DNA of 64,000 nucleotides, taken from contig CAZLJE010000028.1 in assembly GCA_964559835.1 (NCBI GenBank), positions 5,500 to 69,499 on the forward strand, in the 5' to 3' direction. The position numbers and the translations under genes were made by a program. Below the pieces are notes generated by a model that was not told the origin of the DNA, searched no databases, and saw only the letters and a program-made list of their open reading frames with translations. The stretch is from DAISJI01 sp964559835. GTDB taxonomy: Bacteria; Acidobacteriota; Terriglobia; Terriglobales; Acidobacteriaceae. Shown piece by piece: positions 32,759-39,549 of the stretch. The stretch's first letter is position 1. Each line of letters starts with the position of its first letter.

Positions 32759-34018
32759 ATGGCGACCAAGACATTAGCTACGCCGATTCAAGAAGATACG
32801 ACTCTCAGGCCCGGAGCGGCTTCTAATCGGCTGATTTCATTGGATATCTTTCGCGGGCTGACGATTGCCGGGATGATCCTGGTCAACAATCCCGGCGATT
32901 GGGGGCACGTTTACTGGCCGCTGGAACATGCGGAATGGAATGGCTGGACGCCCACCGACCTGATCTTCCCCTTCTTTTTGTTCATCGTAGGTATCTCGAT
33001 GCACTTGTCATTCGAGAGCCGACGGGCGAAGGGGGCGAGCCGCGGCGCGCTCATGAAGCACGCGGCGAGGAGGGCGGTCATCATCTATGGCATTGGGCTG
33101 TTCCTGGCGGCGTTCCCGAAGTTTGATATTCACACCGTCCGATTTGCCGGAGTGCTCTCCAGAATTGCGGTCGTGTACCTGGTGGCGTCGGGAATTGTGC
33201 TGTACACGGGAAAGAAGGCTTGGGCCGGAATTACGGCGGGGCTGCTGGTCGGATACTGGCTGCTGATGACCAGGGTACCGGGATTCGACCTGACGATGGA
33301 TGGGAACCTGGCGGCGTGGCTGGACAAGAAAGTCATGTACGAGCACCTGTGGGTGGCGCACCGGTTCGATCCGGAAGGGATCCTGAGCACGCTGCCGGCG
33401 ATTGCGACGTGTCTGCTGGGAGTGTTCGGCGGAGTTTGGCTGAAGAACCCTCACCACGGTGGACACAGAGGAACACAGAGGAAAGCGGTCGGAATGTTTG
33501 TGGCGGGGATTGTCGGACTGGTCGCCGGGAAATTATGGGGGCTGGTGTTTCCGATCAACAAGAATCTGTGGACCAGTTCGTACGTGCTGTTTACGGCGGG
33601 GTTCGCGCTGGTAATCTTCGCAATTCTCTATTATGCGGTGGAGCGCAAGACTGCGGCAGCCGAGGGCGGCTGCCGCGCCGCGATTTCCAGTAACGCTGGG
33701 AGCAGCCCCGGCGATGGCGCCGGGGCCCACCAATCTCAGAAGATGACTGTGCCGTGGTGGGGACGTCCGTTCGTGTGGTACGGATCGAATGCGATCGTGG
33801 CGTACGCCGCGTCGAGCTTTGTGGGGAAGGCGTCGGTCGTGTTCCATACCACGTGGAACAATGAGCGGGTGACGTGGAAGACGATGCTGTACGAGAGATT
33901 CTTCGCGCCGCACGCATCTCCGTACCACGCTTCGCTGCTGTGGGCACTCGCTTATGTATTAACTTTCCTGGTGCTGGTGTGGATAATGTATCGCAAGGCG
34001 ATATTTATCAAGATCTAG
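32759..34018 (+). CDS. HGSNAT/DUF5009 (NagX)-like membrane acyltransferase with two repeat insertions
   Basis: Multi-span membrane protein of the heparan-alpha-glucosaminide N-acetyltransferase/DUF5009 family; bacterial members are linked to amino-sugar acetylation or uptake. Family hallmarks: LISLDIFRGLTIAGMILVNNPG, TDLIFPFFLFIVGISM, RRAVIIYGIGLFLAAFP and VLSRIAVVYLVASG, and the final VWYGSNAIVAYAAS region. Two loops are enlarged by repeats translated in frame: KNPHHGGHRGTQRKAVG (DNA 33447-33486) and a Gly/Ala-rich stretch after VERKTAAAEGG (DNA 33652-33735). Its 3' part also contains a degenerate parS-like CCACGTGGAACA (33849-33860). The start ATG lies just after parS 2. A terminator follows. 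Confidence 0.82.
   Translation: MATKTLATPIQEDTTLRPGAASNRLISLDIFRGLTIAGMILVNNPGDWGHVYWPLEHAEWNGWTPTDLIFPFFLFIVGISMHLSFESRRAKGASRGALMKHAARRAVIIYGIGLFLAAFPKFDIHTVRFAGVLSRIAVVYLVASGIVLYTGKKAWAGITAGLLVGYWLLMTRVPGFDLTMDGNLAAWLDKKVMYEHLWVAHRFDPEGILSTLPAIATCLLGVFGGVWLKNPHHGGHRGTQRKAVGMFVAGIVGLVAGKLWGLVFPINKNLWTSSYVLFTAGFALVIFAILYYAVERKTAAAEGGCRAAISSNAGSSPGDGAGAHQSQKMTVPWWGRPFVWYGSNAIVAYAASSFVGKASVVFHTTWNNERVTWKTMLYERFFAPHASPYHASLLWALAYVLTFLVLVWIMYRKAIFIKI
33447..33486. repeat. CACCACGGTGGACACAGAGG element inside CDS
   Basis: Coding copy of the CACCAC-GGA-CACAGAGG-ACACGAAGG family. Other copies: 37160-37200 (in pnkp), 39510-39545, 51160-51190, 57832-57900, 59578-59606. Confidence 0.7.
33652..33735. 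repeat. CAGCCGAGGGCGGCTGCCGC plus CCCCGGCG..CGCCGGGGCC element inside CDS
   Basis: Two GC-rich hairpins translated in frame here. The same pair in the same order is intergenic at 47685-47757. Confidence 0.8.
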
Positions 34019-34373
34019 GCTCAGGGCGCACGGGCTTAGGGCGCAGGGAAAGACATTCTTGACCACTTGTTACCAGTTTGATTCCTGCTGAACATGGATC
34101 CGGAGCAGGGGGAATCAAGAAAATGGCATCTAGGGTTTTCCCACCGCGGGCGCGAAACGGCCCGCGGTTTTGATTTTTTGGGAGCGAATAGGGAGGGAAT
34201 CCGGGCGCTTCGGACCACCGGGGTAACTACTTTGATTCCTGGGATTGGGATTTCAACAGTGCTTTGGCGGCAAAAAACGGCGAAATCTCACTACCCTTCG
34301 ACCTCGCTCAGGGCAGGCTACGGTCACGAAGGGACGTGAACGACAACAGAAGTATCAGCGATAATGATTGTAC
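34019..34373. repeat. Gene-free gap with terminator and repeats
   Basis: Contains GGGCTTAGGGCGCAGGG words (34020-34050), the terminator at 34143-34179 and a CCTCGCTCAGGGCAGGC word (34300-34320). No coding potential seen. Confidence 0.6.
34143..34179 (+). terminator. Rho-independent terminator
   Basis: Nine-base-pair stem ACCGCGGGC/GCCCGCGGT with a GCGAAACG loop, then TTTTGATTTTTT. It is about 125 bp after the HGSNAT-like gene and resembles the HU terminator in style. Confidence 0.75.
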
Positions 34374-35876
34374 ATGCTGCTAACGATCACGAATACCAGG
34401 GCGCCGGCGACGGACATGGGGTACCTGCTGCACAAGAATCCGTCGCGGGTGCAGTCGTTCGAACTTTCCTTTGGCAAGGGACACGTGTTTTATCCGGAGG
34501 CCACGACACAACGATGCACGGTGGCGTTGCTGCTGGACGTCGACCCCGTGGGTTTGGTTCGAACGCGACGAGGACCAGCCGGAGAGGGTGGGTCGCTCGA
34601 GCAGTACGTCAATGACCGGCCGTATGTCGCCTCGTCGTTATTGAGTGTCGCGATGGCGCGGATATTCGCCAGCGCGATGGGTGGCAGCAGCAAGGGACGT
34701 CCAGAGCTTGTGGATGAGCCCTTGCCGCTGACGGCGAGAATCGCGGTCGTGCCGTGTCGCGGCGGCGAAGAAGTGCTGCACAAACTGTTCGAGCCGCTCG
34801 GATACGTGGTTCGCGCCAAGCGCCAAGGGCTGGATGACAAGTTTCCGGAATGGGGAGACGGTCCTTATTACTCGGTCGAACTCGAACGCGATGTCCCATT
34901 GCGCGAGTTGCTCACGCACTTATACGTGCTGGTCCCGGTGCTCGACGCGGACAAGCACTACTGGGTCGGACAAGATGAGGTCGAAAAGCTTCTGAAGCGC
35001 GGCGAAGGATGGCTGGCGGCGCACCCGGAAAAAGAGCTCATCGTGAAGCGCTATCTACGGCACCAGAGGAAACTTGAGCGCGAGGCGCTGGAGCGGCTGA
35101 TCGGCGAAGAAGAGCCTGATCCCGAAGCGGAGCAGGAGAAGAAGGAAGAACAGGAACAGTCGATCGAGAAGCCGATCGGGCTAAACACGATGCGGCTCCA
35201 GGCGGTGACGAAAGCAGTGCTGGAAACGGGGGCGGCGCGCGTGATCGATCTCGGCTGCGGCGAGGGGAAGCTGCTGCGGCAATTCATCAAGGAAAAGCAG
35301 TTGAAGGAGATCACCGGCATGGATGTTTCGTACAGCAGCCTGGAGAAGGCGAGCGAGCGGCTACACATGGATACGATGCCGCGGGCGAGGAAGGAACGAA
35401 TCAAGCTGTTCCAGGGTTCGCTGATGTATCGCGACAAACGGCTCAGCGGGTACGATGCGGCGTCGGTGGTGGAAGTCATCGAGCATCTGGATCCGCCACG
35501 GCTGGCCGCATTCGAACGGGTGGTATTCCAGCACGCGAAGCCCGGGTCGGTGGTGATGACGACGCCGAACGCCGAGTACAACGTGCGGTTCGAAACCCTA
35601 CCAGCGGGGCAATTCCGTCATCGGGACCATCGGTTTGAGTGGACGCGGGCGCAGTTCCAGGAGTGGGCGCATCAAGTCGCGACGAATTATGGATACACGG
35701 TGGAGTTCCGGCCGGTGGGGAATGTCGATGAGGAAGTAGGAGCGCCGACACAAATGGGCATATTCCGAAGAACGCTCACGACGGAGTTGACAGAGGGACA
35801 AAGAGAAAGCGTTCCCACGAAGGACACGATGGCTTCAGGAAGGATCACGACGGACAATCAGAGGGACGCAGGGTAA
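34374..35876 (+). CDS. hen1: Hen1, RNA 3'-terminal ribose 2'-O-methyltransferase
   Basis: Part of the bacterial Pnkp/Hen1 RNA repair system: it methylates the 2'-OH at the 3' end of a cleaved RNA before ligation, making the repaired RNA resistant to renewed cleavage. The N-terminal L domain starts MLLTITNTRAPATDMGYLLHKNPSRVQSF. A glutamate-rich linker follows (near residues 250-262). The methyltransferase domain has the SAM motif VIDLGCGEGKLL and the metal-binding VVEVIEHLDP with a later H-x-x-H (FRHRDHRFEWT). ATG 34374 fits the family; an upstream TTG at 34368 is rejected. The last 30 or so residues (after FRRTLTTELTEGQRES) come from CGAAGGACACGATGG-type repeat sequence. pnkp starts directly after the stop. 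Confidence 0.92.
   Translation: MLLTITNTRAPATDMGYLLHKNPSRVQSFELSFGKGHVFYPEATTQRCTVALLLDVDPVGLVRTRRGPAGEGGSLEQYVNDRPYVASSLLSVAMARIFASAMGGSSKGRPELVDEPLPLTARIAVVPCRGGEEVLHKLFEPLGYVVRAKRQGLDDKFPEWGDGPYYSVELERDVPLRELLTHLYVLVPVLDADKHYWVGQDEVEKLLKRGEGWLAAHPEKELIVKRYLRHQRKLEREALERLIGEEEPDPEAEQEKKEEQEQSIEKPIGLNTMRLQAVTKAVLETGAARVIDLGCGEGKLLRQFIKEKQLKEITGMDVSYSSLEKASERLHMDTMPRARKERIKLFQGSLMYRDKRLSGYDAASVVEVIEHLDPPRLAAFERVVFQHAKPGSVVMTTPNAEYNVRFETLPAGQFRHRDHRFEWTRAQFQEWAHQVATNYGYTVEFRPVGNVDEEVGAPTQMGIFRRTLTTELTEGQRESVPTKDTMASGRITTDNQRDAG
35788..35870. repeat. Repeat-derived 3' end of hen1
   Basis: ACAGAGGGACAAAGAGAAAG and CACGAAGGACACGATGG words, relatives of the CACAGAGG/ACGAAGG family, translated as the C-terminal tail of Hen1. 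Confidence 0.5.
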
Positions 35877-38474
35877 GTGAAAATCACGATTCCAGAGTTG
35901 TCGCTGGTGGTGTTGATAGGTCCGTCGGGCTGCGGGAAGTCGACGGTAGCGCGGACGCATTTCAAGGCGACCGAGGTGTTGTCGTCCGACTACTGCAGGG
36001 GACTGGTATCGGACAACCAGAACGACCAGTCGGCAACGAACGATGCCTTCGAGGTGTTGCATTTCATCGCGCGGAAGCGGCTGGCGGCCGGACGATTGAC
36101 GGTGGTGGATGCGACGAACGTGCAGCCGGAGTCCCGCAAACCGCTGGTGGCTTTAGCGCGTGAACATCACGTGTTGCCGGTCGCGTTAGTGCTGAATTTT
36201 CCGGAACGGCTATGTCAGGACAGAAACCGCACGCGGCCCGACCGCGACTTTGGCCCGCACGTGATCCGGAACCAGGCGCAGCAACTACGACGTTCGCTGC
36301 GCGGACTGGAGCGCGAAGGATTTCGCCACGTTTTCGTCTTCCGCTCTCCCGAAGAATTGGAAGGGCTGGAGATCGTCCGTGAGCCTCTGTGGAACAACTT
36401 GAAGCACGAGCACGGGCCGTTCGACGTGATCGGCGACCTCCACGGCTGCTTTGACGAGTTGTGCTCGCTCTTACAGCAACTCGGGTACGCGGTGGAGACA
36501 AATGCGACCGGGTACGTTGTCACACCGCCGAACGGGCGCAAGGCGCTGTTCGTGGGCGACCTGGTGGACCGCGGGCCCAAGATCCCGCAGGTACTGCGGC
36601 TGGTAATGGGGATGGTGAAGAGCGGGCAGGCGCTGTGTGTGCCCGGCAACCATGACGTCAAGCTGCTGCGGAAATTGCGCGGCAAGACGGTTCAGATCAC
36701 GCATGGGTTGGCGGACACGCTGGCGCAGTTGGAGCCCGAAAGCGAGGGGTTCAAGAATGAAGTGGCGGAATTTATCGACGACCTGGTGAGCCACTACGTT
36801 CTGGATGACGGCAAGCTCGTTGTAGCACACGCAGGAATGAAAGAAGAGATGCAGGGCCGCGGATCCGGTGCGGTGCGCTCGTTCGCGTTGTTCGGCGAGA
36901 CGACAGGCGAGACGGATGAGTACGGCTTACCGGTCCGATACAACTGGGCGGCGGAGTATCGAGGCCGGGCCATGGTGGTGTACGGCCACACGCCCGTGGC
37001 CGAGGCCGAATGGCTGAACCGAACGATCAACATAGACACGGGATGCGTGTTCGGAGGCAAGCTGACCGCGCTGCGGTATCCGGAGAAGGAGACCGTGTCG
37101 ATACCGGCGTTGCGGCAGTATTACGCGCCGGCGAAGCCGTTCCTGGAAGCAGCAGCAAAAACATCCACCACGGAGGACACAGAGGGGCACGGAGGAAAGG
37201 CACAAACGCTTTCTCAGCAGCAGGAGCTCGATGAGTTGCTCGACATCGACGACGTGGTGGGCAAGCGGATAGTGGAGACGAGCCTCAGCGGCAACATCAC
37301 CATCCGCGAGGAGAATGCGATCGCGGCGCTCGAGGTGATGAGCCGCTTCGCGGTGAATCCGAAATGGCTGATCTACCTGCCGCCGACGATGTCACCGTGC
37401 GAGACGAGCGACCAAGCGGGACTGCTGGAGCATCCTGCCGACGCGCTGGAACATTACCGCAAAGCCGGGGTGACGCGTGTGATCTGCGAGCAGAAACACA
37501 TGGGTTCGCGGGCGGTGGTGGTGGTATGCCGCAACGAGGAGGAGGCGCGACGGAGATTCGGCGTAGTGGAGGACGAGATCGGTGTCTGCTACACGCGAAC
37601 GGGGAGACGATTCTTCACGGATACGACGCTCGAGCGGCAGTTCCTAGAGCGCGTGCGCGCTGCTATCGATCGTACGGGACTGTGGAACGAGCTGAAGACG
37701 GACTGGGTGTGCTTGGATTGCGAGTTGATGCCGTGGTCAGCGAAAGCGCAGGAGTTATTGCGCTTGCAGTATGCGCGGGTCGGAGCGGCCGCGCGCGCTG
37801 CACTGCGCGAGACAGTGGCGACCTTGAGGCTCGCGGTTTCGCGGCAGGAAGAGGCGACGCCACTGCTGGATTGGTATGAGCGACGCATGGAGATGGCGGG
37901 CGCTTATGTGGAAGCGTACCGGCGTTACTGCTGGCCGGTCCATTCGCTGCTCGACCTGAAGTTGGCGCCGTTTCACCTGCTGGCAAGCGAAGGCGCGGCC
38001 CATACGGACAAAGATCACCAGTGGCATATGGAAACGCTCGCGAGGATTGCCGCAGAGGACCGCGAATTGCTGATGGCAACACCCTGGCATGAAGTGGACT
38101 TGGGAGCTGAGGCCAGCACGGCGAAGGCAATTGCGTGGTGGGAGGAACTCACAGCGGCGGGCGGCGAAGGAATGGTGGTCAAGCCCATGGGTTTTGTGGA
38201 GCGGGGAAAAAAAGGGCTGATCCAGCCGGCAATCAAATGTCGCGGACGGGAATACCTGCGGATCATCTATGGGCCCGAGTACACGGCGGAGCACAACCTG
38301 GAACGGCTGCGGTCGCGTGGTTTGGGGAGGAAGAGATCGCTGGCGGCGCGGGAGTTCGCGCTTGGCATTGAGGGGTTGCAGAGGTTTGTGGAAAAGGAAC
38401 CGCTGCGGCGCGTGCATGAGTGCGTGTTCGCAGTGCTGGCATTGGAAAGCGAGCCGGTCGACCCGCGACTGTAG
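35877..38474 (+). CDS. pnkp: Pnkp, polynucleotide kinase-phosphatase-ligase for RNA repair
   Basis: A 865-residue three-domain RNA end-healing and sealing enzyme. The N-terminal 5'-kinase has Walker A LIGPSGCGKSTVART (residues about 13-27). The central metallophosphoesterase (2',3'-phosphatase) has VIGDLHGCFDEL, VGDLVDRGPKIP and VPGNHDVKLLRKL. The C-terminal ligase/adenylyltransferase has the KxxG motif in CEQKHMGSRAVVVV (near residue 540), followed by DCELMPW and GEGMVVKP. The linker between phosphatase and ligase contains a repeat-encoded KTSTTEDTEGHGGKA (DNA 37155-37202). The GTG start directly abuts the hen1 stop, so translation is coupled. Confidence 0.95.
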   Translation: MKITIPELSLVVLIGPSGCGKSTVARTHFKATEVLSSDYCRGLVSDNQNDQSATNDAFEVLHFIARKRLAAGRLTVVDATNVQPESRKPLVALAREHHVLPVALVLNFPERLCQDRNRTRPDRDFGPHVIRNQAQQLRRSLRGLEREGFRHVFVFRSPEELEGLEIVREPLWNNLKHEHGPFDVIGDLHGCFDELCSLLQQLGYAVETNATGYVVTPPNGRKALFVGDLVDRGPKIPQVLRLVMGMVKSGQALCVPGNHDVKLLRKLRGKTVQITHGLADTLAQLEPESEGFKNEVAEFIDDLVSHYVLDDGKLVVAHAGMKEEMQGRGSGAVRSFALFGETTGETDEYGLPVRYNWAAEYRGRAMVVYGHTPVAEAEWLNRTINIDTGCVFGGKLTALRYPEKETVSIPALRQYYAPAKPFLEAAAKTSTTEDTEGHGGKAQTLSQQQELDELLDIDDVVGKRIVETSLSGNITIREENAIAALEVMSRFAVNPKWLIYLPPTMSPCETSDQAGLLEHPADALEHYRKAGVTRVICEQKHMGSRAVVVVCRNEEEARRRFGVVEDEIGVCYTRTGRRFFTDTTLERQFLERVRAAIDRTGLWNELKTDWVCLDCELMPWSAKAQELLRLQYARVGAAARAALRETVATLRLAVSRQEEATPLLDWYERRMEMAGAYVEAYRRYCWPVHSLLDLKLAPFHLLASEGAAHTDKDHQWHMETLARIAAEDRELLMATPWHEVDLGAEASTAKAIAWWEELTAAGGEGMVVKPMGFVERGKKGLIQPAIKCRGREYLRIIYGPEYTAEHNLERLRSRGLGRKRSLAAREFALGIEGLQRFVEKEPLRRVHECVFAVLALESEPVDPRL
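37155..37202. repeat. CCACCACGGAGGACACAGAGG element inside pnkp
   Basis: Coding copy of the CACCAC/CACAGAGG family, placed exactly in the interdomain linker between phosphatase and ligase. Confidence 0.75.
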
Positions 38475-38541
38475 CTGGAACATGGCGAAAATCATCCGCA
38501 ACTACGTCGCGGACCGACGTTCTGAAGGAGAGGTCAGGGGC

Positions 38542-38964
38542 ATGAGCCGGTGGCGCCAGGGGATCCTTACGTTAACGATAACGGCACTCCTCGCCGGGAC
38601 GGCGTATGGGGCGGATGCGCACATGGTTCAGTCGAAGCTGCGGGCGAAGTTCTCCGGCGAGAAGATCACGGTTAAAGGGAAGGTGGTCGGCAGCGGGGAA
38701 TGGCCGCTGGGATTGCGGATCGAGCTGGTCGATGGACAGGACAATGAGATCGCGTCGGCGAGCGACAGCCTGCGTGGAGGCGAGTCCTTCCAGATCGAGC
38801 TTGCGCCGGCAAAAGGGCAGAAGTTCGAACGCGCCGATTTTTTGAATGCGCGAGTGCGGTATTGGGTGCGGCGCGGAAGAAAAGAAGAGGAGAGCGGGGC
38901 GGTAGCGCTGGCTGAGATTTGTCCGAACCTCGTTCAACACAAGCGCAAGTGGTGGCCCTGGTAA
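38542..38964 (+). CDS. Secreted hypothetical protein
   Basis: About 140 residues after a signal peptide (MSRWRQGILTLTITALLAGTAYG). The mature part looks like one beta-rich domain (GEKITVKGKVVGSGEWPLGLRIELVDGQD, FQIELAPAKGQKFERADFL), reminiscent of a small carboxypeptidase-regulatory or Ig-like fold, but not assignable. It ends with HKRKWWPW. The start at 38542 is chosen for the signal peptide and an AGGAGAGGTCAGGGG leader; an ATG at 38482 is possible. Downstream of pnkp on the same strand. Confidence 0.6.
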   Translation: MSRWRQGILTLTITALLAGTAYGADAHMVQSKLRAKFSGEKITVKGKVVGSGEWPLGLRIELVDGQDNEIASASDSLRGGESFQIELAPAKGQKFERADFLNARVRYWVRRGRKEEESGAVALAEICPNLVQHKRKWWPW

Positions 38965-39104
38965 AGAAGGGCGCAGGGCATAGGGCTTAGGGCAACCGAT
39001 GCCCCACCCTAGCCACAATCAATCTCGCCTCTGGAAGCACGCCCCAAAGCTCAGCTAACCAAGTGGAACAGGGTTCGTCTAAGTTGACATCTGACCTGTC
39101 GCAG

Positions 39105-39130
39105 GCATATATGCTTATGACATATATGGC
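39105..39130. promoter_or_regulatory. Probable PadR operator (CATATATG pair)
   Basis: Two ATATAT-centred words, GCATATATGC (a perfect 10-bp palindrome) and ACATATATGG, sit about 14-20 bp apart just before the padR coding start. PadR-family repressors bind such AT-rich ATAT palindromes. Autoregulation is inferred. Confidence 0.5.
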
Positions 39131-39143
39131 AAAGGCATCTGAT

Positions 39144-39506
39144 ATGACATCTTCCATCCTCGACCGGGAATTGAAAAAGGGTAGTGCGGAGCTGCTGATC
39201 CTGTCTTTGCTGGCGGGGCGGGCGCGGCACGGGTACGAGATCAGCCAACTCATCGAGCAGAGGTCAGAGGGCACGCTGAAGTTCAACGTCGCGTCTTTTT
39301 ATCCGCTGTTGTACCGGCTAGAGAAGCGCGGGTGGATCGAGGGAACGTGGGTGGAGAAGGCGGGCCAGCGGCGGCGGCGGTACTACAAGCTGACGGCGGC
39401 CGGACGAAAGATGTTGAAGGAGCAGCGCCGGACGTGGGCTGAGTTTGTGACGGCGATGCAGAGGATCACGGGAGTAAAGACAAAGGCATTGCCAATTGCC
39501 GATTGA
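39144..39506 (+). CDS. PadR-family transcriptional regulator
   Basis: About 120 residues, a winged-helix PadR regulator of the short (s2) type that usually accompanies ADOP transporters in Acidobacteria. Signature segments: ELKKGSAELLILSLLAGRARHGYEI, GTLKFNVASFYPLLYRLEKRGWIEG and GQRRRRYYKLTAAGRKMLKEQRRTWAEF. The start at 39144 has AAAGG eight bases upstream; earlier ATGs (39117) lie within the operator-like words. The two ADOP genes follow and are its likely targets. Confidence 0.88.
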   Translation: MTSSILDRELKKGSAELLILSLLAGRARHGYEISQLIEQRSEGTLKFNVASFYPLLYRLEKRGWIEGTWVEKAGQRRRRYYKLTAAGRKMLKEQRRTWAEFVTAMQRITGVKTKALPIAD

Positions 39507-39507
39507 A

Positions 39508-39549
39508 CGGCCTTCACCACAAAGGACACGAAGGCGCACGAAGGAAGTC
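39508..39549. repeat. CACCACAAAGGACACGAAGG element supplying the RBS of the next gene
   Basis: TTCACCACAAAGGACACGAAGG then GCGCACGAAGGAAGTCATG: the last GAAGGAAG unit is the only Shine-Dalgarno-like sequence of the ADOP gene starting at 39550. Confidence 0.65.

Noticed and set aside
33845..33860. Third parS site
   Set aside because: Three mismatches to the consensus half-site and located inside a coding region; noted only as degenerate.
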